Shown: positions 1 through 8,236 of the stretch, piece by piece
Layout of the letters: every line of letters starts with the position of its first letter
Position numbering within the stretch: position 1 is the stretch's first letter
From: Bacteroidia bacterium
GTDB lineage: Bacteria > Bacteroidota > Bacteroidia > Bacteroidales > Paludibacteraceae
Direction of reading: 5' to 3'
Assembly (NCBI GenBank): GCA_021152555.1
Contig: JAGKVE010000006.1
Span: forward strand, 94,007 to 158,006
Length of the DNA: 64,000 bases
Notes under the pieces: model-generated
The model's database searches: none
What the model was told of the DNA's origin: nothing
What the model saw: only the letters and a program-made list of their open reading frames with translations
Made by a program: the position numbers and the translations under genes

Positions 1-5
1 CATCA

Positions 6-2807
6 ATGGAAACATTTTTACAACAGACAGCGCGTTCAATTATATCAACGATTGACTGGAACCTGCTTAGCCATGTGACCTTGGTGTTGCCCTCTCATCG
101 CGCCGGATTGGTACTCAAAGATGAAATTCTTCGTCTGCAGCGTGACCAGCAGCAGAAAGCAGTATGGGCGCCTCAAGTGCAGACACTGAATCAGTTGCAA
201 GACTCATTAAGCCCGCTTTATCCAGAGGATGAACTATTCACTATCGTTCGCTTATACCGGCACTATCGCCGTCTCAATGCGTGTGAGAAAGATCTTATGC
301 CGTTAGATATGTTCTATGGATGGGGACGTCAGATGTTAGCGGATTTTACGAACGTGGATGCATCAATGCCGGCACAGCAGGTGCCGAATTTCTTTGCAAA
401 CACTATTGCAGCACATGAATTAGAACAATGGAAATTAGATACCGAGGTGCAGGAACGACTCTCTGCACTTATAAATCCGGGTGGGAAGAAGAATAATTCT
501 GCCGATTCTATCAAGACACAATATGAGCATTTATGGCGCCAGATATATGAGTTGTACATTGCCTTGCGTGATGAGATGCAAACCGAGCAGAAAGGCTATT
601 CGGGCTTACGTCAACGAGCGGTTATTGAACACTGGGACGACTACGTGCAAGAAAAAATAAGCGGAAGGACCTTTGTCTTTGTCGGATTCAATTATCTCTT
701 GCCTGTAGAGCGCGAACTGATGGAACGGCTACGCGATGCAGGGAATGCCATGTTCTATTGGGACTATGTGGCTGATTTCCAAACGAATGAGAAAGCCTTC
801 TCTTTTGCCAAACTGAACAGTGGTATTTTAGGAAACGCTCTTCCTCCGCAGTCATGGACCGAACGCCGTGAGGTGACAGTCATGTCGTGTGTATCGCGTG
901 AGGCGCAAGCGCAGTATGTGCATAGCTGGCTAAAGAACAACTATTCCGCTAAGGGACAGAAAGTAGGGGTCGTTATATGCGACGAGTCTATGTTAGAACC
1001 AGTTATCTATACATTGCCTGCGCTCGTATTGCCAGGAGAAAGTGTACCTGAGCCGGTTAATATAACCAAAGGTTTTCCTTTGCGCAATACGGTTGCATAT
1101 GCCCGTGTCATGTCATGGCTGAACGATACAAACCGCGGGAAAGCAGATGACGCGGTAGCTCCGCAGATAATTGACCAAATGCTATCGGAGTTGTTTGAAA
1201 TCAGTCCGCACCAAGAAGCAGACGAGACAAATCCAGACCAACCCGAAGTAGCGCAAACTTCGTTACTCCAATGGCAGGAGCTACTGCTGTTAGAATCTGA
1301 ATATCAGGTTCGTAAGGTGGCAAATCAAATGCGTCTGTTGATAACCAATGGTTTGGGCGATGTTCCTTTTACACTCAAACTGTTGCGACTTCTTATGCGG
1401 CGTACGATGGAGAGCGTTACAATGCCTTTCCATGGCGAGCCGGTGACAGATGTACAAGTTATGGGTGTACTCGAAACGCGTATGCTGGATTTTGACAACT
1501 TGCTCTTACTCAATGTAGAGGAAGGGGTGCTGCCGCAAAAACAACCAGATATCAGTTTCATTCCTTTCTACCTGCGCAAAGCGTACCATATGCAGACATC
1601 CGATGAACGAGCAACTGTGTATGCATATAATTTTTTCCGGTTACTGAGTCGCGCCAGACACACAACACTGTTGTATGCCACAGCCGAAACAGCAGAAGGC
1701 GGAAAAGGGATGTCACGGTTTATTATGCAGATTCTTTATTCGCCCGAATTCAACGTACAAAAAGCCGCTTTGCAAGAGCCGAGCATCTTACGTTCGTCTA
1801 TAGAGGGGGAACTGACCGTTACGTGCCCGGAACCGCCGCGTAAGTTCACCAGTTTGTCCCCCAGTGCTCTCAATACATTTATTTCCTGTCCGCTTAGTTT
1901 CTACAGACAATATATACTTGGGTTGCGGCCGGATGAAGAAGAAGATGTGGTCTTTGCGCCTAATACACTCGGATCGTTTGTCCATCATGCGATGCAGTAT
2001 ATCTATACGGAGTTTCTTGGTTGTGATAATAAATCTCCGAATCCTGTTAAGCCTGATGAAATCGAGTCGGTTCGAACGGATGAGGCAAAAATGCAGGAGG
2101 CGCTTGATGCTGCGTATAAAGCGATGAATACAGAGTATGCCAAAAATCATCCGTTAGAACCTGAACATTATAATCCGGACCACCATGTGGGCGAGAACGT
2201 AGTCATCAAAGGTTATGTCAACAATATTCTGGAACGTGACAGTGAGGATGCAAAAGCAGGACTTCAAATATACCTGTTAGAGGCAAGGCGCGATTTTTCT
2301 ATTTCAATTGACGGAGTGGGGGATGTTACCCTTGGCGGATTTATTGACAGGCTTGATATCTATGGTCCGAAGGGTGCTCAGTATTTGCGTGTTGTAGATT
2401 ATAAATCCGGCGGATATAACGAATATACACACGCAAAAAAAATGTCTTCTTCATGGGAGGATTTGATGGAAAGCGATGAAAAGGGCTATGTACGCCAGAC
2501 ACTCATTTATAGCCATGCTGTAATGGTTTCCGAGCAGCGAAAGAAAGGTGAGCCGACGGAGAAAATGCCGATTGAACCGAATCTTTATTTCTGTCGCCGC
2601 AAGTTGACGGATATCATAACAACCATAGATATCAATAATGAAACCGTCCATGACTACGCAGCAATTCATGAGCCTGTTTTAGAGGAGTTAACCTCCAAGG
2701 TGAAACAAGTAGTGACGGCTACGCAGTTCCCGCCGTGCGAGGAGGGTAAATGTCCTTCATTCTGCCCGTTCTTCAACCTATGCGGAAGAAAGCCTACCGA
2801 TTTCTAA
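6..2807 (+). CDS. AddB-like PD-(D/E)XK nuclease / inactivated helicase
   Basis: 933 aa. It resembles the AddB/RexB side of Bacteroidota double-strand break repair nucleases: a long helicase-like N-terminal part and a C-terminal PD-(D/E)XK nuclease. The nuclease core is visible as GGFIDRLD (about residues 776-783) followed by VVDYKSGG (about 795), which supply the metal-binding Asp and the D-x-K pair. A cysteine at about 628 (CPLSFYR) and four near the end (C911, C916, C920, C926) match the split four-cysteine iron-sulphur staple of AddB-type nucleases. No intact Walker A motif is seen, as expected for AddB. The partner AddA is not in the window. The start is the first ATG, five bases from the window edge. 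The 3' end overlaps convergent mtaB by 14 bp. The family is clear; the exact AddB assignment is inferred. Confidence 0.85.
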   Translation: METFLQQTARSIISTIDWNLLSHVTLVLPSHRAGLVLKDEILRLQRDQQQKAVWAPQVQTLNQLQDSLSPLYPEDELFTIVRLYRHYRRLNACEKDLMPLDMFYGWGRQMLADFTNVDASMPAQQVPNFFANTIAAHELEQWKLDTEVQERLSALINPGGKKNNSADSIKTQYEHLWRQIYELYIALRDEMQTEQKGYSGLRQRAVIEHWDDYVQEKISGRTFVFVGFNYLLPVERELMERLRDAGNAMFYWDYVADFQTNEKAFSFAKLNSGILGNALPPQSWTERREVTVMSCVSREAQAQYVHSWLKNNYSAKGQKVGVVICDESMLEPVIYTLPALVLPGESVPEPVNITKGFPLRNTVAYARVMSWLNDTNRGKADDAVAPQIIDQMLSELFEISPHQEADETNPDQPEVAQTSLLQWQELLLLESEYQVRKVANQMRLLITNGLGDVPFTLKLLRLLMRRTMESVTMPFHGEPVTDVQVMGVLETRMLDFDNLLLLNVEEGVLPQKQPDISFIPFYLRKAYHMQTSDERATVYAYNFFRLLSRARHTTLLYATAETAEGGKGMSRFIMQILYSPEFNVQKAALQEPSILRSSIEGELTVTCPEPPRKFTSLSPSALNTFISCPLSFYRQYILGLRPDEEEDVVFAPNTLGSFVHHAMQYIYTEFLGCDNKSPNPVKPDEIESVRTDEAKMQEALDAAYKAMNTEYAKNHPLEPEHYNPDHHVGENVVIKGYVNNILERDSEDAKAGLQIYLLEARRDFSISIDGVGDVTLGGFIDRLDIYGPKGAQYLRVVDYKSGGYNEYTHAKKMSSSWEDLMESDEKGYVRQTLIYSHAVMVSEQRKKGEPTEKMPIEPNLYFCRRKLTDIITTIDINNETVHDYAAIHEPVLEELTSKVKQVVTATQFPPCEEGKCPSFCPFFNLCGRKPTDF

Positions 2808-4050
2808 TCGTGATAGTTTCGAACGTGTTAACCTTGTCTTTGTCGAAAGGGCAGGATACTTTGACGTAGTTCTCCGTGAATCCGGACATACGTCCTTCGG
2901 TCTTTTTGGCTTCCCATAGGACGACAGCTGTACGGCCTTCCTGCGAGCGGTAAAACTCTTCCGTCTTGCGGGCAGATATAGCGTGTAACTGCTTGCTGCG
3001 ACGTTCACGCTCACGTTGCGGAACAACCTCCAAATCCATCTCCAACATACGTGTATTTGCGCGTTCAGAATACGTGAAGACGTGTAATTGTGAAACGGGC
3101 AGTGACTCGATGAAATCGACATAATCAGTCCAGCATTCAGCACTCTCGCCTCGTACGCCGACCATACAATCCACGCCAATAAAGGCATTGGGCATTACAG
3201 TCTTGATATGCGCCACACGCTCAGCAAACAATTCCCGTGTATAGCGGCGCCCCATAATCTTCAGAACGGTATTACTGCCGCTTTGAAGAGGAATATGGAA
3301 ATGAGGGGCGAAATGACGGCTATGTGCCACAAAATCAATTATTTCATCGCTCAGTAAGTTAGGCTCGCAACTACTGATACGCATTCTGAAATCCGAATGC
3401 GCGATAGAGTCCAACGCACGCAAGAGGTCAATGAATTTTTCATTGGTGCTTCGTCCGAAATCTCCGATGTTTACTCCGCTCAGAATAATTTCTTTGGCAC
3501 CTCCCCGAATAGCCTCTTCGGCTTGCGAAACGAGCGATGCGATGGAGGGGTTGCGACTTTTTCCCCGAGCCAAGGGAATAGTGCAATACGAGCAGAAATA
3601 ATTACATCCGTCTTGTACTTTCAAGAAACAGCGTGTCCGGTCATCTTTGTTGTAAGCACCATAGAAATCGTCCACTTCTCTTATTGGGGAAATCACTACT
3701 TTTGACTTGCGGTTTTCAAGTTCTTCGACAAACTGCGCCAAGTTAAATTTCTCGTTCTGCCCCAATACATAATCGACCCCCTCAATATGCGCGATTTCAT
3801 CGGGTTTGAGTTGCGCATAGCATCCCGTTACTATGAGTATGGCATTGGGGTTTTGACGGCGGATACGGTGAATCATTTGCCGGTCTTTATGGTCCGCGGC
3901 ATCAGTTACAGAGCATGTATTGATAACGCATATATCTGCCTCTTCACCGCGCGCAGCGCGTGTGTGCCCTCGTTCCAGCAATGCCTTCCCGAGCGCACTC
4001 GATTCCGCAAAATTGAGTTTGCAACCTAATGTGGTGAACGATATTTTCAT
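2794..4050 (-). CDS. mtaB: tRNA t6A37 methylthiotransferase MtaB
   Basis: 418 aa. It adds a methylthio group to N6-threonylcarbamoyladenosine at tRNA position 37. Domain order is that of MTTase radical-SAM enzymes: an N-terminal UPF0004 domain with three cysteines (C10 in TLGCKLN, C46 in NTCSVTD, C77 in VTGCYAQ) for the auxiliary cluster, the radical-SAM motif C149-x3-C153-x2-C156, and a C-terminal TRAM-like segment. TLGCKLN and the VKVQDGCNYFCSYC region fit MtaB better than MiaB or RimO. The start ATG overlaps the stop of a 33-codon upstream ORF (ATGA), suggesting translational coupling. The promoter lies about 165 bases upstream. Confidence 0.93.
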   Translation of the reverse strand: MKISFTTLGCKLNFAESSALGKALLERGHTRAARGEEADICVINTCSVTDAADHKDRQMIHRIRRQNPNAILIVTGCYAQLKPDEIAHIEGVDYVLGQNEKFNLAQFVEELENRKSKVVISPIREVDDFYGAYNKDDRTRCFLKVQDGCNYFCSYCTIPLARGKSRNPSIASLVSQAEEAIRGGAKEIILSGVNIGDFGRSTNEKFIDLLRALDSIAHSDFRMRISSCEPNLLSDEIIDFVAHSRHFAPHFHIPLQSGSNTVLKIMGRRYTRELFAERVAHIKTVMPNAFIGVDCMVGVRGESAECWTDYVDFIESLPVSQLHVFTYSERANTRMLEMDLEVVPQRERERRSKQLHAISARKTEEFYRSQEGRTAVVLWEAKKTEGRMSGFTENYVKVSCPFDKDKVNTFETITIRNR

Positions 4051-4148
4051 TGCAGATTAAGTCCTAATGTCTTAGGCAGCAGTTTTTTAGGCGCTTTGGC
4101 AGGCATAGTGGCACGGCCTTTGTTGACAATTGGGGTTGTTCCTACCAT
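4047..4148 (-). CDS. candidate small protein upstream of mtaB (33 aa)
   Basis: The ATG at 4148 opens 33 codons ending in a TGA that shares bases with the mtaB ATG. The product is basic and Pro/Lys-rich (starts MVGTTPIVNKGRATMPAKAP). The same frame stays open upstream for about 20 further codons of protein-like composition but has no start codon there. It lies between the mtaB promoter and mtaB, so it would be on the same mRNA. It could be a real small protein, a regulatory leader peptide, or chance. I do not recognise the sequence. Confidence 0.4.
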   Translation of the reverse strand: MVGTTPIVNKGRATMPAKAPKKLLPKTLGLNLQ

Positions 4149-4215
4149 ATGAACAGGATCAGACTTATACCAATTCGTTTCATTTTCCTTGTTGATTACA
4201 TGTATGTAATTCGGC

Positions 4216-4248
4216 TGCAAAAATACTGCTTTTTTCTGATATATGCAA
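4216..4248 (-). promoter_or_regulatory. promoter for the mtaB transcript
   Basis: On the minus strand the -33 TTGC is followed by ATATATCAGAAAAAAG and the -7 TATTTTTG. The wording is nearly identical to the promoter at 63483. Confidence 0.7.
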
Positions 4249-4285
4249 TAGTTTTAATGAAAAATTACATTTTCTTGAGCCAAAA

Positions 4286-4317
4286 TTTGGATAATTCATT
4301 TTTTTTGTGTATCTTTG
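4286..4317 (+). promoter_or_regulatory. promoter with no recognised gene behind it
   Basis: TTTG (4286-4289), 20-base spacer, TATCTTTG (4310-4317). It fits the consensus as well as any promoter in the window, yet no convincing gene follows. It fires toward the terminators of the convergent LtaS-like gene. Confidence 0.6.
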
Positions 4318-4318
4318 C

Positions 4319-4462
4319 AAATGATTTCAAATCCGAGTTCTTCGGAAAACATAAAGAATAATTTTCGTACTAAAACGGTAAAAGGAGCACCCAATGAGCA
4401 TCCATTGGGTACCCATTCATCATCCATTGAGCATCCATTGCAACCCGAGAAGGAGAGAAAAG
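4319..4462 (+). other. possible short transcript after the 4286 promoter
   Basis: The stretch has four related copies of ATCCATTG/CCAATG words and a hairpin CCCAATG-agcatc-CATTGGG near 4391-4411. A 67-codon ORF from the ATG at 4321 is Ser/Glu/Lys-rich, low in complexity and runs into the terminator hairpins, so coding is doubtful. A small RNA is the other possibility. Confidence 0.3.
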
Positions 4463-4492
4463 AAAAAAGTCTATTTGGAGAAGAAAATAGAC
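4463..4492 (-). terminator. second intrinsic terminator of the LtaS-like gene
   Basis: On the minus strand, GTCTATTT, 8-nt loop, AAATAGAC, then six T. It lies just beyond the first terminator. Confidence 0.7.
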
Positions 4493-4496
4493 AAAG

Positions 4497-4529
4497 AAAA
4501 ACCAGCCTGCCAAGAGATTGACAGGCTGG
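4497..4529 (-). terminator. first intrinsic terminator of the LtaS-like gene
   Basis: On the minus strand, CCAGCCTG, 12-nt loop, CAGGCTGG, then TTTTT. It is downstream of the stop at 4628. Confidence 0.8.
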
Positions 4530-4542
4530 AGTTCGTGGTAGT

Positions 4543-4569
4543 GGGTTAGTCGGTTAGAGGGTTAGAGGA
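4543..4569. repeat. GGTTAG microrepeat
   Basis: Three imperfect copies of GGTTAG(T/A)(C/G)G in the 3' untranslated region of the LtaS-like gene. It belongs to the spacer microrepeats discussed in the findings. Confidence 0.6.
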
Positions 4570-4593
4570 AGGGACTGGAAAATCCGGAGAGAC

Positions 4594-4617
4594 CAGACCG
4601 CTACGCTAATCCGGAAA
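4594..4617 (-). repeat. dispersed 24-bp CCGGA element, copy A
   Basis: Read on the minus strand, it matches 63887-63910 on the plus strand in 23 of 24 positions (core TAGCGTAGCGGTCTG). Both copies lie in non-coding sequence next to TCCGGA palindromes. Confidence 0.7.
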
Positions 4618-4627
4618 ACATCGGGGA

Positions 4628-6355
4628 TTATTTATCTATCGTGGCAAAATAATTACTACGGATGAGTTTATCTGATATATCAAAGGCCTCTTGTTCGGAA
4701 ATCGGGCGGTTTTGATGGGCAGTGGAATCCAATAGGTTAATACCAAAGCCTTTCCAATAATAATCTTCACAACCGATTAAATGCAAGATTGTCGGATAAA
4801 TATCCATTTGAAAACATGTGTCTGTGACGATGGTGTTTTCCGTTATTTGCGGAGAATAAATGATGAGCGGACAAAATCCTTCTTTTACTTTGAATTGAGA
4901 ACTATTTGATGTTTCACAATAAGCGGCAAATAGTTCCCGATATTTGTTTGTGAAAATTGTGTGGTCACCAGTAATAACGAATGTTGTGTTGATAAATGCA
5001 GGATTGTTTCTTATAAGAGTCAAAGTATGCCCCAACCATTTATCCATAAAATTTACAGACTTTAAATAATTACACATGGGTAGTGGCATCTCCGCAGGGA
5101 AAACCAAGTCAGAACTATCCGCACAAGATGAAAAAGGAGTGTGTGTAGAAGACGTAATGACCAAAATGTAGTCATGTTTATCTGCAATACTATCAAATTT
5201 TTGAAAAATATCAGCATCGTTAAAAGGAACGACATAATTCGTATCTATATAAAAAGCCCGACTCATTGCGGCCTGATTCCAAACCATTACTCCACCTGGA
5301 ACTAAAACCGCTGCGGAATCATATAATTGACTAATCGAAGGATATGAATTATATGGGTATCTAAAACAAGCGGCACCTTCTTTAATAGGCAAAACACCTG
5401 TGTTAACAATTGTTTGTCCATCCATGGAATTTCCCTTGAGTGTCTGTTTTTTAATTTTTGTAGCATATAATGCACTGGGATTATTCATTAAATTACAAAT
5501 ATTAGGAGAAATCTCCGGCAAAAGAGCCCAGTTTTCAAGACTTTCAACCAAAAAAATAACCAATTTAGTTTTAGGCTTAGGATTATTATGCACTATGTCT
5601 ATAAATGGATATATTTGATGATTCAACTCTTCCGTATCGACCTTTTCTTCTTGTCTGAAAAGTAAACGATAAAACACAGCAAAGAAAGCATGTTTCTCAG
5701 AATAATTATGTGTGTACCAAGGATTTGAAATTCCGCTTGAATCAGTAGTTATCGGATTCCATAAGGAAGCAATCGAAATATCTCCATCTTGGAAATCTCT
5801 TGTCCGTACTGTATTTCGGATAAAAAGGATATGAGCAAAATTTAAGATTATAGATACAATTAAAGCAGCAAAAAAGCCCCACCAGTTATGTTTCTGCCTA
5901 TTATCAAAAACAAACAAGGCAATTCCTTGAATTATTATAGGGACAACCAACCAGAGGTAGTTTGAATCTATATACATCAATATACTGGATGTAAATCCAT
6001 TTAGGTTTCCTATCATAGAAAAGCAATGTTCATCAATCAGTAAATAATCAAAACTCTGCATATAAACAAGTTCTGCAAGAATCCATATGGCGTTGATTAC
6101 CAATGCATACAATGTCCAATATTTGCGTTTGAAAAGAAAAATAAACGCCCCGAGAAAAACAGAAATAGACATTTTTTGCATGTATATTGAAAAAATGCGT
6201 TTAGGGTGAATAAAACAAGAAAAAAATGACGTATATGTTGAAAAATAGTGAAAAAGGCAACTATATAGAAACAACATGCCTACAAAAGTGAAAAACAAGA
6301 TAGTTGTTGCAAACCTATACTGTCTGGTTTGCTGAAGAAAATGTGTGTGTTTCAT
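4628..6355 (-). CDS. membrane LtaS/sulfatase-type phosphoethanolamine or phosphoglycerol transferase
   Basis: 575 aa from the chosen ATG at 6355. Five hydrophobic segments fill the N-terminal third, followed by an extracytoplasmic alkaline-phosphatase/sulfatase-fold domain. The metal-site signature of LtaS-like enzymes is visible: Glu in FLVESLENW, a Ser/Thr-rich nucleophile region (GNSMDGQT) and Asp-His in ITGDHTIF. A likely role is transfer of a phospho-alcohol to an envelope lipid or glycan; the substrate cannot be told. The frame is open back to 6505, but those 50 codons are Cys/Val-rich low-complexity sequence and include a CA/TG repeat, so I reject them. The gene is visibly AT-richer than its neighbours, which may indicate transfer. 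Two tandem terminators follow. Confidence 0.8.
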   Translation of the reverse strand: MKHTHFLQQTRQYRFATTILFFTFVGMLFLYSCLFHYFSTYTSFFSCFIHPKRIFSIYMQKMSISVFLGAFIFLFKRKYWTLYALVINAIWILAELVYMQSFDYLLIDEHCFSMIGNLNGFTSSILMYIDSNYLWLVVPIIIQGIALFVFDNRQKHNWWGFFAALIVSIILNFAHILFIRNTVRTRDFQDGDISIASLWNPITTDSSGISNPWYTHNYSEKHAFFAVFYRLLFRQEEKVDTEELNHQIYPFIDIVHNNPKPKTKLVIFLVESLENWALLPEISPNICNLMNNPSALYATKIKKQTLKGNSMDGQTIVNTGVLPIKEGAACFRYPYNSYPSISQLYDSAAVLVPGGVMVWNQAAMSRAFYIDTNYVVPFNDADIFQKFDSIADKHDYILVITSSTHTPFSSCADSSDLVFPAEMPLPMCNYLKSVNFMDKWLGHTLTLIRNNPAFINTTFVITGDHTIFTNKYRELFAAYCETSNSSQFKVKEGFCPLIIYSPQITENTIVTDTCFQMDIYPTILHLIGCEDYYWKGFGINLLDSTAHQNRPISEQEAFDISDKLIRSNYFATIDK

Positions 6356-6586
6356 AACTATGTATTTAAAAACGTGGATCCCTAAAACATGTTTACTTGT
6401 CAATTGAGGTCGTAGGAAAAACCATGTAACCAAATAAACGATGAAGGAACCCACGTCGCATATACACAAGCACAGTGTACACACACACACATGAGCATCC
6501 AACACTTGTTTTTTAGTTACGATAATTGAAGTTTCCTACGTTCCAATTGATCAAAAACAAGCGTATAAACGCTAATTATAAATATG

Positions 6587-6640
6587 TCACCGCTTTATTA
6601 CGCTGTCGGTGCCAGCGTTGCATTTTGCGCTGCAAAATTA
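6587..6640 (-). repeat. duplicated promoter-proximal leader, copy A
   Basis: From the -7 box onward, the minus strand matches plus-strand 63507-63560 in 51 of 54 positions. It includes a hairpin CGCTG-gcaccga-CAGCG and a short ORF starting MQRWHRQR. It forms the start of the 5' leader of the LtaS-like gene (leader about 270 nt). Confidence 0.8.
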
Positions 6641-6663
6641 CACAAAAAAAACGATACGCGCAA
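6631..6663 (-). promoter_or_regulatory. promoter of the LtaS-like gene
   Basis: On the minus strand, TTGC (-33), T-tract spacer, TAATTTTG (-7). The -7 box and what follows are copied at 63507. Confidence 0.65.
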
Positions 6664-6692
6664 GTTTTTTATACTAAAAATGCAAAAAAATG

Positions 6693-6786
6693 TCTTGCGA
6701 CCTGTGATTTCCATGCCCATATTGCCCATCCCGAGCAAGCTCAGATGGTCAAAATGACATGTAAATCATGCTAAATGCATTTTTTT
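6693..6786. repeat. 94-bp structured repeat, copy 1
   Basis: Identical to 6867-6960 except for one base. The repeat can fold: TGATTTCCATG pairs with CATGTAAATCA (one mismatch), and inside that CCATC-cc-GAGC-aa-GCTC-a-GATGG. It has no ORF of note. Its place between two divergent promoters suggests a REP-like or miniature mobile element, or a nucleoid/transcription insulator. Confidence 0.85.
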
Positions 6787-6848
6787 CGGGAATTATTTCG
6801 GCACGCCCCGCAAGCGGGTTCCCTCCGAAATAAAAGAAGGGTAATTCC

Positions 6849-6969
6849 GAAAAATCAAAAAAAAGGTCTTGCGACCTGTGATTTCCATGCCAATATTGCC
6901 CATCCCGAGCAAGCTCAGATGGTCAAAATGACATGTAAATCATGCTAAATGCATTTTTTTTGATTTTTC
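6849..6969. repeat. 94-bp structured repeat, copy 2, with 16-bp inverted flanks
   Basis: The core copy is 6867-6960. It is bounded by a perfect 16-bp inverted repeat, GAAAAATCAAAAAAAA (6849-6864) and its complement (6954-6969). The interval between the two copies holds a CCCGC-aa-GCGGG hairpin. The inverted ends make a miniature transposable element plausible, but no target-site duplication is evident. Confidence 0.8.
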
Positions 6970-6980
6970 TTACGGAAATA

Positions 6981-7012
6981 TTTGGTCAGTTCAAAAAAAA
7001 GTAGTACCTTTG
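6981..7012 (+). promoter_or_regulatory. rplM-rpsI promoter
   Basis: TTTG (6981-6984), 20 bases including an A8 tract, TACCTTTG (7005-7012). Confidence 0.8.
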
Positions 7013-7015
7013 CAC

Positions 7016-7179
7016 GCTTTTTGCGCGTAATGCGCACAAACGCATGTAAAAATCAATAAATTATTAACGTCAATCTGGGCAGTGAGTTAAGTACCACGTG
7101 ACAAAGTACCACGTACCAAGGAGCGGAGTACAAGAGACCGTAAAGATGTCTGTCGGATTGGCCCCAAACAAACACATTA
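7016..7179 (+). promoter_or_regulatory. long rplM leader, possible L13 autoregulatory element
   Basis: A 160-nt leader follows the promoter. It holds a TGCGC-gtaat-GCGCA hairpin, two copies of AGTACCACGT (near 7088 and 7104) and a GTAC/GTAC pairing. Ribosomal-protein leaders that bind their own product are known, and I recall one proposed for L13 in Bacteroidia, but could not compare it here. Confidence 0.45.
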
Positions 7180-7635
7180 ATGGAATTTAACAGTTACAAA
7201 ACAGTGTCTGTCAACAAAGCGACTGCTCAGAAAGAGTGGGTTGTAATAGACGCTGAAGGCCAGATTCTCGGCCGTATGGCTTCCAAGGTAGCTAAACTGC
7301 TCCGTGGTAAGTACAAACCGTCCTACACTCCGAACGTGGATTGTGGCGACAACGTAATCATCGTGAATGCTGACAAAGTGCAGCTGACCGGAAACAAATG
7401 GAACGGCCGCGTATATGTACGCTACACCGGTTTTCCGGGCGGTCAGCGTGAGTTTACTCCGGCAGACCTGCTCGCAAAAGGCGCAGACAAACTCGTTCGC
7501 CGCGTAGTAAAAGGAATGCTTCCTAAGAACCGTCTTGGCGCCCGTCAGATCAACAATCTGTACATTTTTGCCGGCGCAGAGCACAACATGCAGGCTCAGC
7601 AACCCAAACAAATTGATATAAACACCCTCAAATAA
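7180..7635 (+). CDS. rplM: 50S ribosomal protein L13
   Basis: 151 aa, the usual length. It is an early-assembling large-subunit protein. Recognised by WVVIDAEGQILGRMAS near the start, NVDCGDNVIIVNA in the middle and the GMLPKNRLG segment. rpsI begins 9 bases after its stop, the standard rplM-rpsI pair. Confidence 0.98.
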   Translation: MEFNSYKTVSVNKATAQKEWVVIDAEGQILGRMASKVAKLLRGKYKPSYTPNVDCGDNVIIVNADKVQLTGNKWNGRVYVRYTGFPGGQREFTPADLLAKGADKLVRRVVKGMLPKNRLGARQINNLYIFAGAEHNMQAQQPKQIDINTLK

Positions 7636-7644
7636 TAGAAGTTC

Positions 7645-8031
7645 ATGGAAACAGTTAATGCATTAGGACGTCGTAAAGAGGCAGTAGCCCGCGTTTACGT
7701 AAATGAAGGTGCCGGCAAGATCGTTATCAACGGCCGCGACATCGAGACATATTTCCCGTCTTCTATTCTGCGCTATATCGTACTGCAGCCGCTGAACAAA
7801 CTCGGCGTAGCAGAGAAATACGATATCAAGGTAAACCTTGACGGCGGCGGCTTCAAAGGCCAGGCAGAGGCTCTTCGTCTCGCCATCGCCCGCGCACTGG
7901 TGAAAATCAATCCGGAAGACAAAGCTGCGCTGAAAGCAGAAGGCTTCATGACTCGTGACGCCCGTGAGGTAGAGCGTAAGAAACCGGGTCAGCCGAAGGC
8001 TAGAAAGCACTTCCAGTTCAGTAAACGTTAA
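7645..8031 (+). CDS. rpsI: 30S ribosomal protein S9
   Basis: 128 aa. ALGRRKEAVARVY at the start, GGGFKGQAEALRLAIARAL in the middle and the basic tail ending FSKR, which reaches the P-site tRNA, are all present. It is co-transcribed with rplM. Confidence 0.98.
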   Translation: METVNALGRRKEAVARVYVNEGAGKIVINGRDIETYFPSSILRYIVLQPLNKLGVAEKYDIKVNLDGGGFKGQAEALRLAIARALVKINPEDKAALKAEGFMTRDAREVERKKPGQPKARKHFQFSKR

Positions 8032-8166
8032 GCTTTTGGTTTTTTATTGGAGATTTTGGCTTTTTTGTTCGGTCATTATGGTCACCATAACTCCCTTACA
8101 ACAAAAACCAAACTCTCTCAATATAATTCCCCAAATACTCCAAACTTGGCCCATTGTCAAGTTGTT

Positions 8167-8236
8167 CCTGTGAGTCAAACGCATGTGCGTGCGCGTGTAA
8201 ATAAATAATAAGGTATACGCGTAAAAGACCCACAGG
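8167..8236 (+). promoter_or_regulatory. structured leader upstream of rpsB
   Basis: CCTGTGaGTC (8167-8176) pairs with GACcCACAGG (8227-8236), enclosing GCGTGTA / TATACGC (8193-8199 with 8214-8220). No TAnnTTTG box is visible in 8032-8293, so the stem may be an S2-responsive control point or processing site within the ribosomal transcript. Confidence 0.4.

Noticed and set aside
6356..6505. N-terminal extension of the LtaS-like protein
   Set aside because: Its 50 codons are Cys/Val-rich and include a CA/TG dinucleotide run; membrane segments of the enzyme start after ATG 6355.
6693..6960. CRISPR array from the two 94-bp repeats
   Set aside because: Only two long copies with a single 80-bp interval and no cas genes.
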